Shown here piece by piece: positions 7,935-16,785 of a stretch of 54,066 bases of DNA. Each line of letters opens with the position of its first letter. The first letter of the stretch is position 1. Under the pieces are notes generated by a model, which was given only the letters and a program-made list of their open reading frames with translations, searched no databases and was not told the DNA's origin. Source of the DNA: Cloacibacterium sp046296655 (GTDB taxonomy: Bacteria > Bacteroidota > Bacteroidia > Flavobacteriales > Weeksellaceae). The stretch is from contig JBKBLE010000016.1 of assembly GCA_046296655.1 (NCBI GenBank), positions 1-54,066 on the forward strand, in the 5' to 3' direction. Made by a program: the position numbers and the translations under genes.

Positions 7935-8246
7935 TTATCTTAATGCTTTTCTTAAATGAACTTCTCTATTGATGAGATAAATTATCGCCACTAAATTCCC
8001 TACAAAAAGCAAGGGAATAATCCACAAAAATTTATTCTTCAAAGGATTTCTTGTAATATCTATAATAACCACAAAAAGTGCAATTAAAGAAAAAATAGTT
8101 GAAACACCTAAAATCATATTGGGTGTAATAGCACCAAAATTCCAATGATTTAGTTTCATTAACGTTCCTATAACAGTCAATATTAATCCTAGTATTGATA
8201 TGGGTAAAATAATTTTTTTTGGAATTAATAAAGGATAGATTTTCAT
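7935..8246 (-). CDS. Small multi-pass membrane protein with a GldL-like N-terminal motif
   Basis: The 103-residue protein has about three hydrophobic segments (around residues 12-28, 38-62 and 74-92) and a basic C-terminal tail. The first pair contains GTLMKLNHW, resembling the G-x-x-x-K-x-x-HW motif of GldL, a gliding-motility/type IX secretion membrane subunit. The C-terminal WIIPLLFVGNLVAIIYL segment resembles the PLD-nuclease N-terminal membrane domain. It is far too short to be GldL and no partners are nearby, so function is unknown. It lies 7 bases downstream of the metallopeptidase gene and is probably co-transcribed. Confidence 0.7.
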   Translation of the reverse strand: MKIYPLLIPKKIILPISILGLILTVIGTLMKLNHWNFGAITPNMILGVSTIFSLIALFVVIIDITRNPLKNKFLWIIPLLFVGNLVAIIYLINREVHLRKALR

Positions 8247-8253
8247 CTTGATA

Positions 8254-9105
8254 TTATTTTAAAAGTTGATTAAAAGTATTTCCTTGGGTAATATCTCCAG
8301 AATTATAACCTTTCATGAACCATTCCACACGTTGTTTCGAGCTACCATGAGTAAAAGCTTCTTGGTTTACATAACCTGCCGTTCTTTTTTGAATATTATC
8401 ATCGCCTACTGCTGCTGCTGCTTCCATCGCACTTTGAATATCTTGAGGATCCAGGAATTTTTCTCTGTTATCGGTTTGTTTTGCCCATAAACCTGCGTAG
8501 AAATCTGCTTGTAATTCTGTAGCTACCGAAACCCTATTCATGTCTGATTCAGAATATCTTCCACTTCTGCGCATTTTATCTACTTGTTGAGTAGTTCCTA
8601 AAATCGTCTGGATGTGATGCCCAATTTCATGAGCTAAAACATAGGCCACCGTAAATTCTGTAACTCGAGCGCCAAATTTCTGTTGCATTTCCCCAAAGAA
8701 ACTCATATCCATGTAAACCGTTTCATCTGCAGGGCAATAAAATGGTCCCATCGCAGCTTGTGCAGTTCCGCAACCAGATTGCGTTACATTTTCGAAGAGT
8801 ACAATTTTCGGTTCTCTGTATTGCATTCCGTTTTCAGATAAAATTTTAGTCCAAGTTTGGTTATTTTCTTCAGAAAGCATTCTTACAAATTCTTTTACCT
8901 GAAGTTCTTCAGCAGTGAGTTCTCTTTGTTCCGTTTGAGGAGCGTTTCCAACACCATTACTTAAAATAGCAGAAGGATCACCTCCTAGGAAAAATATAAT
9001 TGCAGCAATGATTAAGGTTCCTAATCCACCACCAACTAGCATTCCGCCACCACCAGAACCTCTTCTATCATCTACATTATCGGCTCTATCTTCTGTCCAT
9101 TTCAT
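8254..9105 (-). CDS. YpfJ-type neutral zinc metallopeptidase
   Basis: The 283-residue protein starts MKWTEDRADNVDDRRG, followed by a glycine-rich stretch and one membrane helix (about residues 27-45), the standard N-terminus of the YpfJ/KPN_02809 family. The body has SGCGTAQAAMGPFYCPADE with its cysteine pair, and the zinc-binding helix LAHEIGHHIQ near residue 160, followed by ELQADFYAGLWA, which supplies the third ligand. Members are membrane-anchored peptidases of unknown substrate. The active-site residues are all present. Confidence 0.93.
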   Translation of the reverse strand: MKWTEDRADNVDDRRGSGGGGMLVGGGLGTLIIAAIIFFLGGDPSAILSNGVGNAPQTEQRELTAEELQVKEFVRMLSEENNQTWTKILSENGMQYREPKIVLFENVTQSGCGTAQAAMGPFYCPADETVYMDMSFFGEMQQKFGARVTEFTVAYVLAHEIGHHIQTILGTTQQVDKMRRSGRYSESDMNRVSVATELQADFYAGLWAKQTDNREKFLDPQDIQSAMEAAAAVGDDNIQKRTAGYVNQEAFTHGSSKQRVEWFMKGYNSGDITQGNTFNQLLK

Positions 9106-9250
9106 AAGTATATATTTTATTTTTAATTGTCTTATGCAATCGTAGGCGATTTCATAATATTGATTTTTTTTGAAATTAAATTTTGATAAAATTAATAAAA
9201 AAAATATTTATCAAGCATTTTATTTTTTAACTAAAAATGTATAATCAATA

Positions 9251-10771
9251 TTATTTAAAAATATTCATATTTTCATCATAAATAGGGCTTTGAACGTCTA
9301 AAAACTTTAACACACTATGAAATACAAAGTTTTGAGTGACACTAGAAAAAGGTTTTAGTTTCTGTTGGTTGTCTGAAACCCAAACTATGAAAGGAATTTC
9401 ATATTGTTCTTTCGGAGCAATACTCATAGGAACTCCGTGCATATAAAGGTTTTTTTCTCCAAGAGATTCGCCATGATCTGAAACAAAAATCAAAGAACTT
9501 TTATAATCTTTTAGGGATTTTAAATCTTCAATAGTTTTGTGTAGTAAATAATCTGTATAGACTATTGTATTGTCATATGCATTCATTAGTTCTGTTTGGG
9601 TACATTTTCCTAATTCTACACTATTACAAACTGGCGAAAATTTTTCAAATTCTTTTGGGTATTTTTTACTATACGTAGGACCATGACTAGTATTAGTATG
9701 TAAAATAATTAATATCTTATTACTCTTACTTTTTTTGATTTCATCGGTAAGATTGCTTAAAAGGATTTCGTCATAATTAGGATCTGCATTTTTGTATTTA
9801 ACTTTTAAGTCTTCTTTAGTTTCGTATTTTTTAATGTGAATAGGAGGTTCTCCCCAGTTTGTTGTTCGCCAAATTACATCTACATTATTTCTGTAGAGAT
9901 AATTAGGTAATATTTCATATAAATCACTAGTATTTTTGTGTTCTAATATACATTTTAGACCAGCTGTAGTATAGGTAGCGCACGAAGTTGCATTGTAATG
10001 AGTTAAATTTTCGGTTTTAGAAAGCAAAGGATTAGTATTTTTACTATATCCATACAAAGAAAAATTTTGGCTTCTTGAGGATTCACCAATCACCAAAACC
10101 ATTACCGCTTTTGAAGAATTTTTCACAGTGGCATTGGGTAAAGGGATTTCTTTTTGATTTTTTTCATATTTCTGTTTGAAAAATATTATGGTGTTTACAG
10201 TATAAGACCAAGGCATTGCTAAGCCTCCTAATTTTTTTGAATTTTTGTCAATCCAAAGCCAGTTACTTGCATTCGCAAATACAAAAATGAAAGTTATTAG
10301 GAATACAATTCCTGTTTTCTTTAAAATTTTTTTATTAGACTCTAAAACTAAAGATTGATTCATTACAAAGATTGATGGTAATACTCCTAAAATTAGGAAA
10401 TACAACACAAGTTTCCATGAAAAAAAGCTGCTAGATTCTTCATAATTGGTGTTTAAAATGTTACCAATCATGCTACCATCAATAATTACACTATAAGTGT
10501 TGACAAAATATATTGCAATAGAATTAATTACGAAGAATAAAACGAGAATGAATCTTCCTGCTTTTCGGAAAACATTGACCAATAAATAAAAAACAAAAGC
10601 ATTAAGCAATAACATAAGAATAACCAAACTTACAATAATTGCAATACCGTTATTTGTTGAGTAATCCACATTTTCAATTACAAATTTGAAAAATTGAAAA
10701 TGGAATAGAAAAAAATTAAGAATACTTACTATAATGGCATACGTAGTAATTTTTAAATTATTTTTTAACAT
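9251..10771 (-). CDS. Lipid A phosphoethanolamine transferase (EptA-like)
   Basis: The 506-residue protein has four or five N-terminal membrane segments and a periplasmic sulfatase-fold domain. Visible signatures are VIGESSRSQNFSLYGYSK, SCATYTTAGLKCIL (the position of the catalytic Thr that carries the phosphoethanolamine), HTNTSHGPTYSKKYPKEF, NAYDNTIVYTDYLL and SDHGESLGEKNLYMHG. Family members move phosphoethanolamine from phosphatidylethanolamine to lipid A phosphate or hydroxyl positions at the inner-membrane outer face, lowering surface charge. It overlaps the PAP2 phosphatase gene by 14 bases, which suggests dephosphorylation followed by phosphoethanolamine addition. The phosphatidylethanolamine donor would come from cdsA/psd, also in this window. 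Confidence 0.9.
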   Translation of the reverse strand: MLKNNLKITTYAIIVSILNFFLFHFQFFKFVIENVDYSTNNGIAIIVSLVILMLLLNAFVFYLLVNVFRKAGRFILVLFFVINSIAIYFVNTYSVIIDGSMIGNILNTNYEESSSFFSWKLVLYFLILGVLPSIFVMNQSLVLESNKKILKKTGIVFLITFIFVFANASNWLWIDKNSKKLGGLAMPWSYTVNTIIFFKQKYEKNQKEIPLPNATVKNSSKAVMVLVIGESSRSQNFSLYGYSKNTNPLLSKTENLTHYNATSCATYTTAGLKCILEHKNTSDLYEILPNYLYRNNVDVIWRTTNWGEPPIHIKKYETKEDLKVKYKNADPNYDEILLSNLTDEIKKSKSNKILIILHTNTSHGPTYSKKYPKEFEKFSPVCNSVELGKCTQTELMNAYDNTIVYTDYLLHKTIEDLKSLKDYKSSLIFVSDHGESLGEKNLYMHGVPMSIAPKEQYEIPFIVWVSDNQQKLKPFSSVTQNFVFHSVLKFLDVQSPIYDENMNIFK

Positions 10772-11573
10772 AGAAAAATGAAATTTTATAAAATGAATAG
10801 CCTAAGCAAATTAGTGGTAAATAAAAAATAAATAGATTTTCATTTGTTATTTTTTTAATGATAGCGATAATACAACCTAAAAATGCTAAAATAAAAAACC
10901 AATAATATTTTTTATTTCCAATCCAACCCCAAATATTAAAACGACGATTTATAAGAAAGCCCAAAACCCCACAAATGTAACCAACAATACTTCCAACAAT
11001 AACATCTAAAGGAAAATGTGCTCCTACAGCTACTCTAGAAATAGCAAGAACGCTGCCAAAAATAAGCATAGAAGAGCCAGCTATGATTTTATATTTCCAA
11101 TTATTTTGGTAATAATGATAAAAAATTACAGTAAGTATTGTAAATATGGTGATACAATGTCCTGAAGGTAGACTATTATTGGCCCTTAATGTTTTACCGA
11201 TTATGATAAAACTGTTGGGATCCAAAAATGCAGCTGGCCTTGGAACAGAGAATATGTTTTTTAACAAGCTTGATAAAATAAGAGAAATCAACGATGAAGA
11301 AATCAGAACTTCCCATAATTTAGGTGTTCTATGAAATAAAACGCTTAATAAAGATAAAAACACAAATGCATCACCCATTTGGGTAATATTATTTTCAAAA
11401 AGTGGATACTGACCGAGTTTAGAATTTATATAATAAAATAAATCTTTCTGAATATTTATATATGATGAGACATTTAGAGAATCTTTTAGAATAAGAGTAA
11501 TAGGTACAATTAGAAGCAAAATTATAGGTAAATATAAAGAAGATAGAGATGGAATTGCTGTGTTTTTATTCAT
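10758..11573 (-). CDS. PAP2-family membrane phosphatase, possibly lipid A 1-phosphatase (LpxE-like)
   Basis: This 271-residue membrane protein carries the three acid-phosphatase motifs: KNIFSVPRP, LPSGHCITI and SRVAVGAHFPLDVIVG, with catalytic histidines in the second and third. About six membrane helices are visible, and an extra helical pair follows the catalytic core. PAP2 enzymes of this shape act on lipid phosphates such as lipid A, undecaprenyl pyrophosphate or phosphatidylglycerophosphate. The 14-base overlap with the EptA-like gene makes a lipid A phosphatase role the best reading; PgpB/BacA-like recycling is the alternative. Confidence 0.82.
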   Translation of the reverse strand: MNKNTAIPSLSSLYLPIILLLIVPITLILKDSLNVSSYINIQKDLFYYINSKLGQYPLFENNITQMGDAFVFLSLLSVLFHRTPKLWEVLISSSLISLILSSLLKNIFSVPRPAAFLDPNSFIIIGKTLRANNSLPSGHCITIFTILTVIFYHYYQNNWKYKIIAGSSMLIFGSVLAISRVAVGAHFPLDVIVGSIVGYICGVLGFLINRRFNIWGWIGNKKYYWFFILAFLGCIIAIIKKITNENLFIFYLPLICLGYSFYKISFFYVKK

Positions 11574-11619
11574 TTGTTTTTTTAATTTGATTTTTTTTAA
11601 TAAAAATTCTTACAATGAA

Positions 11620-12105
11620 TTATTTCAAATTTCTTCTGAATTCAACCATTCTAAGAGCAGTAACCGCCGCTTCTACGCCTTTATTTCCAAGGTTTCCGCC
11701 ACTTCTTGCTAAAGATTGTTCCTTATTATCATCTGTCAAAACACAGAAAATAGCCGGAACATTTGTCATTACATTACAATCTTTAATTCCTTGAGCTACA
11801 GCGCTGCAAACGTAATCAAAATGTGGAGTTTCTCCTCTAATTACACTTCCGATGGCAATTACTGCATCATGGTTTTCTGCGGCACACAATTGCATGCAAG
11901 CGTAGCTTAGCTCAAATGCACCAGGAACAGAAAAAATTTCTATATTTTCTTTTTTTACGCCTTCTTTTTCTAGAATTTGTATCGCTGCATCGCGAAGGTT
12001 ATAGGTTACAAAATCATTCCAATCTGAAACAACAATGCCGATTCTAAAAGAATCAGCATTTGAGATTTGTAATGGTTTGTAATCCGAAAGATTTACAGTT
12101 GCCAT
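11620..12105 (-). CDS. ribH: 6,7-dimethyl-8-ribityllumazine synthase
   Basis: The 161-residue protein is the usual length. Seen motifs are FRIGIVVSDWN near the N-terminus, the substrate loop SVPGAFELSYA, and GSVIRGETPHFDYV with the catalytic His. The enzyme condenses the ribitylaminouracil intermediate with dihydroxybutanone phosphate in the penultimate step of riboflavin synthesis. Members usually assemble into pentamers or icosahedral shells. Other rib genes are not in the window. It starts 9 bases after the TPR gene on the same strand and likely shares its transcript. Confidence 0.97.
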   Translation of the reverse strand: MATVNLSDYKPLQISNADSFRIGIVVSDWNDFVTYNLRDAAIQILEKEGVKKENIEIFSVPGAFELSYACMQLCAAENHDAVIAIGSVIRGETPHFDYVCSAVAQGIKDCNVMTNVPAIFCVLTDDNKEQSLARSGGNLGNKGVEAAVTALRMVEFRRNLK

Positions 12106-12114
12106 TTTATATTT

Positions 12115-12825
12115 TTAAAAGTTTTTTACCATTTCTATATAAGCATCAGAAGTACCGCCGTCATAATCTGCATATTTTTCTTCGATGGTTTCGAAGTATT
12201 TTTTAGCTTCAGCGTTTTTCTTCATTGCAAGTGCTAGTAAACCAGCTTTTCTTGTAAAGTAATAAGAAGTGTAAGGATCATCAGAAGCAGAAGCAGCTTT
12301 ATCTAAAAGAGAAAGTGCATCTTCATTTTTGTTAAGATTTGCTTGTGCATCTCCCATTGCTCCATATTTTAGAGCCATTAAGATTTTATTATCAGAAGAA
12401 AACTTGTCTAATAAATCGTAAGCTTCTTGGTATTTACCTTCTTTGAATTTTAATAAACCTGCATTGTAAGCAGAAAGTTTACCAGCATCAGTATCAGGAA
12501 ATTGCTCATAAGTACCTTTGAATCCTGGATTTGCAGCAGATTTTCCACCTAGTGCGATATCATCTTTCCCTTCAGAAAGGTTTTTTTGAGCAGCCAGATA
12601 GCTCAGTGTAGCTTCTTCGTTTTTAGGATTTGCAATGAATTGTTGGTAAGCAAAGTATCCTAAAACCGCTAATACTACAGTACCGAAAATAATCCCGATT
12701 TGTTTAGCGTATTTTTCAATGAACATCTCTGTTTTGAGCGCGGTTTGGTCTAAATCTTGAAAAATTTCTACCGTTTCTTTTCCTTCGTTCTCTAGCTCTT
12801 TTTTGCTTTTATGCTTGTCTGTCAT
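12115..12825 (-). CDS. TPR-repeat membrane-anchored protein
   Basis: The 236-residue protein has a charged N-terminus (MTDKHKSKKELENEGKE), one membrane helix at about residues 39-58 (IGIIFGTVVLAVLGYFAYQQ), and a helical C-terminal domain with tetratricopeptide-like pairs, for example DTDAGKLSAYNAGLLKFKEG and KYGAMGDAQANLNKNEDALS. This is the YfgM-like layout common in Bacteroidetes, where the periplasmic TPR domain is thought to mediate protein interactions. I chose this ATG because the longer frame begins within the leader, and a promoter box lies 19 bases upstream of the chosen start. It leads a two-gene unit with ribH. Confidence 0.85.
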   Translation of the reverse strand: MTDKHKSKKELENEGKETVEIFQDLDQTALKTEMFIEKYAKQIGIIFGTVVLAVLGYFAYQQFIANPKNEEATLSYLAAQKNLSEGKDDIALGGKSAANPGFKGTYEQFPDTDAGKLSAYNAGLLKFKEGKYQEAYDLLDKFSSDNKILMALKYGAMGDAQANLNKNEDALSLLDKAASASDDPYTSYYFTRKAGLLALAMKKNAEAKKYFETIEEKYADYDGGTSDAYIEMVKNF

Positions 12826-12843
12826 AATTTTGAAATTGAAATG

Positions 12844-12851
12844 CAAAAATA
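12844..12851 (-). promoter_or_regulatory. Promoter of the TPR-ribH unit
   Basis: The minus strand reads TATTTTTG with a TTG (CAA at 12872-12874 on the plus strand) 20 bases upstream, a full match to the Flavobacterium promoter pattern. It lies 19 bases before the ATG at 12825. Confidence 0.65.
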
Positions 12852-12924
12852 ATAGTTTCTATTGTGATATACAATATTTATTTTCAGTGGTTTTCAGTTA
12901 GGGTTTTTATGAGAAATATTTGTC

Positions 12925-13938
12925 TTATTGAGGATACATTTTTTGTAGGTTTTCAATCTGATGAGGTTGCCCAAGAATGAAAATACAACTATTCGGTTCT
13001 ATGAGTTTACTTTCGTCAGGATTGATGATGTATTCTCCATGAACGTCTTTGTAGCCTACAATTTTACAACCTGTTTTCGGGAAAATTTTTAGTTCTTCTA
13101 ATTTTTTGCCGATAAATTCTTTGGAAAGTTTATCCGTATAAATTTCTAAAACATTAATTTTTTTGGTGCCTTCTAACACAATATTGTCAATAAATTCTAC
13201 CAAATCTGGGGTAATAAGAAGAGAAGCCATGTGTTCGCCGCCAATTTTATCTGGCATAATTACATTTTCGGCACCTGCAGTTTTCAATTTTTTGATGGTA
13301 CTGCTGTTAGAAGCTCTACTGATGACTTTAATTTTTGGATTCAATTCTTTGGAACTGATTACAATAAAAAGATTATCTGCATCAGATGGTAAACAAGCGA
13401 TGATTCCATTGGCTTTTTCTACTCCAGCTTTTATCAAGATTTCATCTTCTACCGCATTACCGTGGATAAAAATAGTATCGCGGAACTCATCATCTCTATT
13501 TTCTAGCGGTTTTTTGTCAATAATAACAAAAGGTTTTTTGTGGAGAATAAGTTTTCTGGCGGCTTGTCTGCCATTTCTCCCGAAACCACAAATGATGATG
13601 TGATTTTCTAAATTTTTCATATTGCGTTTGATGAGATTTTGTTTGTATTCTTTGGCGAAATTTCCGTTAAAAAATTCTAATGAAAGCTCTGTTAAACCAT
13701 AGAGCACAGCTCCCACACCAAAAAGCATTAAAAAAATAGTAATGATTTTTCCTAAATCTGAGAAATTGTCGGGCACTCCAAAACCTACGGTTGTGAGCGT
13801 CATAATGCTGTACCAAACCGCGTCCAGAAATCTCATTTCTTCGGAATACATAAGTGCAAATGCTCCTAAGAAAACAAGAATGAGTATGGAGACCACTAAA
13901 ATTAAAATTCTTTTATATAATGCGGAAAATCTATTCAT
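12925..13938 (-). CDS. Potassium channel protein with RCK (TrkA-N/TrkA-C) domains
   Basis: From ATG 13938 the protein has 337 residues. Two N-terminal helices flank a pore loop with the selectivity filter TLTTVGFGVPD (a GFG variant of GYG). A Rossmann TrkA-N domain follows, beginning IIICGFGRNGRQAARKL, and a TrkA-C ligand domain containing IGKKLEELKIFPKTGCKIVG ends the chain. This is the MthK/Kch-like arrangement, an inner-membrane K+ channel gated by cytoplasmic ligand. The longest frame adds 23 residues from the intergenic region and was not used. The gene diverges from the DUF389 gene. Confidence 0.9.
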   Translation of the reverse strand: MNRFSALYKRILILVVSILILVFLGAFALMYSEEMRFLDAVWYSIMTLTTVGFGVPDNFSDLGKIITIFLMLFGVGAVLYGLTELSLEFFNGNFAKEYKQNLIKRNMKNLENHIIICGFGRNGRQAARKLILHKKPFVIIDKKPLENRDDEFRDTIFIHGNAVEDEILIKAGVEKANGIIACLPSDADNLFIVISSKELNPKIKVISRASNSSTIKKLKTAGAENVIMPDKIGGEHMASLLITPDLVEFIDNIVLEGTKKINVLEIYTDKLSKEFIGKKLEELKIFPKTGCKIVGYKDVHGEYIINPDESKLIEPNSCIFILGQPHQIENLQKMYPQ

Positions 13939-13988
13939 TGTCAATGAATTCTTGTATAAATTTACAAAAAAATAGCGTAGAAATTGCT

Positions 13989-13996
13989 TACTTTTG
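13989..13996 (+). promoter_or_regulatory. -7 box for the DUF389 gene
   Basis: TACTTTTG matches TAnnTTTG, 17 bases before the ATG at 14013. No TTG is seen at the preferred distance; the nearest is 34 bases upstream. Confidence 0.45.
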
Positions 13997-14012
13997 AAAA
14001 AAATCATTTGAT

Positions 14013-15047
14013 ATGCCTTATCATAAACTTAAAAGAACAATAGCATTACCAAGAGAAGAGGATGAGCGTTTTACCTTTGCAGAAATAGAAGAAGGTGTTT
14101 ATTTCCGTGGGCATAACTTGTGGTTACTTGTTTTGTCTATGGCGATTGCAAGTATTGGTCTTAATATTAATTCTCCTGCTGCAGTAATTGGTGCGATGCT
14201 TATATCTCCATTAATGGGACCAGTGGTAGGACTTTCTTTTGGGTTGTCTATTCACAATAAAAATTTGGTAAAACTTAGTCTTTATAACTGGGTGATAATG
14301 ATTGTTACCAGTTTGGTAGCTTCTACTATTTATTTTTTAATATCACCATTTCATCAAGAGACGTCACAATTAGCAGCATTTAAAGAAGCTACTATTTTCG
14401 ATTGTATGTTAGCGCTTTTTGGTGGTTTTGCATGGTTTTTAGGAATCATCAGAAAGGAAGCCATCAAAGTAATTGCAGGAGTTGCAGTAGCCACGGCTTG
14501 TATTCCTCCATTGTGTACGGCTGGTTATGGAATTGCAAATTTGAATTGGGATTTTTTCTTTGGTGGGTTGTATTATTATCTCATTAATTGTTTTTTCATA
14601 GGAGTGGGAACTTGGATTTTGAGCATTGTTTTGGGATATCAAAAATATTATCTCGAAAAAGTGGAAAAAAGAAATAAAAAAGATATTCTAATCATTACCA
14701 TTATCTCTTTATTGGTGCTGTTTCCAAGTATTTTATTGACTCAGAAAAAGTGGAATGCCGAAAAATTGAAATCAGATGCCGAAGAATATATTGATACCAT
14801 TCAAAAACAAAACCCTGAATTGGCTATTGTAAATTATAAAGCGGAAGAAGAAAATGGTGAAAAATTTCTAGACATTACCATTCTCAATGATCAAAATTTT
14901 ATAGATTCTCAGAAATTAGATGCAGCAGATTTGCTCAATAAAGAAATTAAATTGAGATGGCATTATGCGCCGAATTCTAAGGCTACAGAAATAAATTATC
15001 TTCAGCAACAGATTAATGAGCTGAAAAAGGAGTTGGAGAAGAAATAA
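14013..15047 (+). CDS. DUF389 (uncharacterised hydrophobic domain) membrane protein
   Basis: The 344-residue protein has a core of about six membrane helices containing SIGLNINSPAAVIGAMLIS and MGPVVGLSFGL, followed by VIAGVAVATACIPPLC. These are the DUF389 signatures. A cytoplasmic or periplasmic alpha/beta tail follows and ends in a coiled coil (INYLQQQINELKKELEKK). Function is unknown; the AxIGAMLISP-type repeats suggest transport. It is divergent from the K+ channel gene with a 74-base shared control region and convergent with apt. Confidence 0.9.
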   Translation: MPYHKLKRTIALPREEDERFTFAEIEEGVYFRGHNLWLLVLSMAIASIGLNINSPAAVIGAMLISPLMGPVVGLSFGLSIHNKNLVKLSLYNWVIMIVTSLVASTIYFLISPFHQETSQLAAFKEATIFDCMLALFGGFAWFLGIIRKEAIKVIAGVAVATACIPPLCTAGYGIANLNWDFFFGGLYYYLINCFFIGVGTWILSIVLGYQKYYLEKVEKRNKKDILIITIISLLVLFPSILLTQKKWNAEKLKSDAEEYIDTIQKQNPELAIVNYKAEEENGEKFLDITILNDQNFIDSQKLDAADLLNKEIKLRWHYAPNSKATEINYLQQQINELKKELEKK

Positions 15048-15057
15048 AATCTAAAAA

Positions 15058-15594
15058 TTAATAGTTCAGAATACTGTACACTTCAGCGTCAAACTGTTTC
15101 AGTTTATCTTCACCATGTAAATCTTTAAGGCTAATTAAAAAACTGAACTGTGTTACTTTTGCGCCTTGTTTTTCAACCAATTTAGCGGCAGCTTCAGTTG
15201 TGCCACCTGTTGCTAATAAATCATCGTGAATTAATACTCTTTGATTTGGTTGAATTTGGTTCGTGCGCATTTCTATTTCGGCAGTTCCGTATTCTAAATC
15301 GTATTTTTCTGAAATAAATGGAGGAGGAAGTTTTCCTTTTTTTCTAATTAAAATAAATGGAACTTCTAGGGCAACAGCAATTGCAATTCCGAAGAGATAG
15401 CCTCTGCTTTCTATTCCGCACACTACATCTACTTTTCCTTTGCTGAATTCTACTAAATCTGCAATTACATCTTCGTATAATTTAGGATTTAAGAAAATGG
15501 GCGTAATGTCTTTGAATTGTATTCCTTCGGTTGGGAAATCTGGAATATTCTGAATTGTGCTTTCTAATCTAGCGATTAAATCTTGCGTTGCCAT
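15058..15594 (-). CDS. apt: Adenine phosphoribosyltransferase
   Basis: The 178-residue protein has the type I phosphoribosyltransferase PRPP loop VLIHDDLLATGGTTEAAAK and the upstream IESRGYLFGIAIAVAL and LIRKKGKLPPP segments typical of Apt. It makes AMP from adenine and PRPP in purine salvage. Histidine in place of the usual valine in the VLIVDDLLATGG motif is a minor variation. It is tail to tail with the DUF389 gene and 16 bases downstream of the lipoprotein gene, probably in one transcript with it. Confidence 0.96.
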   Translation of the reverse strand: MATQDLIARLESTIQNIPDFPTEGIQFKDITPIFLNPKLYEDVIADLVEFSKGKVDVVCGIESRGYLFGIAIAVALEVPFILIRKKGKLPPPFISEKYDLEYGTAEIEMRTNQIQPNQRVLIHDDLLATGGTTEAAAKLVEKQGAKVTQFSFLISLKDLHGEDKLKQFDAEVYSILNY

Positions 15595-15610
15595 TTTATG
15601 GGATTTTAAT

Positions 15611-16759
15611 TTATTTTTTTTGAGAAGAATTTATTTTATAGCTGGTGATTTTCCAACCTGTTTCTGTTGCTTTTAAGCCAAAAGAAACATCAAGTGAAGT
15701 TGCGTTTCCAGCTTTATCTGTTACGGTATACGTTGCATTTACACTTGCAGTGTTATTGGCATTCGCTTTAGTAGAAACGTTGGTTACATCTACACTTTTT
15801 ACGGTTCCAAAACCAGACGTAGGATTAGCAAATGTTTCATAAGAACCCCAATTCGGGTTTTCTGATTGACTGTAAGCTGCTTTTAAGTTCTGACTGTTTA
15901 AGTTGCTTAAGAAATTCACAACGGTATTTTTAGGATCGCCAATTACTTTTGGAGAGTCGGTTCCCGTAGCATTTTCTTCTGGAGTTCCTTCAAGATTTTC
16001 TGGATTTTTAGAGCTTTTAGGCATCAAAAGAGCGTTAGGATTTACATCTACACCCATTTTGGTCATTTGAATGGTTTTCTTAGAAGTTTTTACAGTAACT
16101 TTTATGTCAATTTTATTGTCTATTACTTTCTCTTGAGGAAGAGAAGAAAATCTCATATAAAACCCTTTGAATTGATTGTTTTGCATTAAATTTTTAGAAG
16201 TCAAAAGTTTTACACCTTGACTAGAAACTTCTAAAGTGGTTTCTAAGGCTGCATTTTCGAAATCTACTTTATTTCCTGCTGCGTCTAATAATCTTGGAAC
16301 GATTTGTAAAGCTTTTGGCCCTAAAACACTATCTACAGAAACTTCACTGATTGTAATTTGCAAAGAATTTGCGGCAACATCATTTACATCTGTTTCAGAT
16401 GGTGTAATATTTTGGAAGATATTCATTTCACCTAATGAAGGAGGAGCTGTACTTGCCCAATTGATGCCATTTTCTTGTGCTACTTTGTCTGCCATTGCAA
16501 AAATTTCTGGCACTTTTTTTCCTTCTAGAAGTTTACCAAGAGCTTTTAGTTCTTCGATATCACCTTCTGCATCTACACCAAAGGTTTTTAGAATATAAAG
16601 AGCTTCATTAAATTTAATTTGTTTAATAGTGGGAAGCGAAGAAGACATGTCATTGATACTTTCTTGGAAGGCTTTTGTACTGCTTGCATCTACTGCATCT
16701 TTTTTACAACCGATTAAAAAAAGCAATGAAAATATGCTTAGAAAAAGGAAACGTTTCAT
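15611..16759 (-). CDS. Lipoprotein of unknown function with NTF2/DUF4878-like C-terminus
   Basis: From ATG 16759 the 382-residue protein has a signal peptide and lipobox (MKRFLFLSIFSLLFLIGCKK). The central part is mostly beta-sheet (for example VKVTVKTSKKTIQMTKMG-like strands). A proline/asparagine-rich linker near residue 260 leads to a C-terminal domain, VVNFLSNLNSQNLKAAYS to GWKITSYKIN, which resembles DUF4878/NTF2-like folds of secreted lipoproteins. Two lysines follow the lipidated Cys rather than an acidic surface-export signal, so periplasmic location is more likely. A -7 box 19 bases upstream supports this start over the longer frame. Confidence 0.75.
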   Translation of the reverse strand: MKRFLFLSIFSLLFLIGCKKDAVDASSTKAFQESINDMSSSLPTIKQIKFNEALYILKTFGVDAEGDIEELKALGKLLEGKKVPEIFAMADKVAQENGINWASTAPPSLGEMNIFQNITPSETDVNDVAANSLQITISEVSVDSVLGPKALQIVPRLLDAAGNKVDFENAALETTLEVSSQGVKLLTSKNLMQNNQFKGFYMRFSSLPQEKVIDNKIDIKVTVKTSKKTIQMTKMGVDVNPNALLMPKSSKNPENLEGTPEENATGTDSPKVIGDPKNTVVNFLSNLNSQNLKAAYSQSENPNWGSYETFANPTSGFGTVKSVDVTNVSTKANANNTASVNATYTVTDKAGNATSLDVSFGLKATETGWKITSYKINSSQKK

Positions 16760-16777
16760 AAAATGAATATTTATATA

Positions 16778-16785
16778 CAAAAATA
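16778..16785 (-). promoter_or_regulatory. -7 box for the lipoprotein-apt unit
   Basis: The minus strand reads TATTTTTG, 19 bases before ATG 16759. It sits immediately downstream of the act operon terminator, so the lipoprotein-apt transcript seems to restart here. Confidence 0.5.

Noticed and set aside
9106..9250. Possible small gene or RNA between the metallopeptidase and EptA-like genes
   Set aside because: The 145 bases are very AT-rich with no start-supported frame, hairpin or conserved-looking motif.
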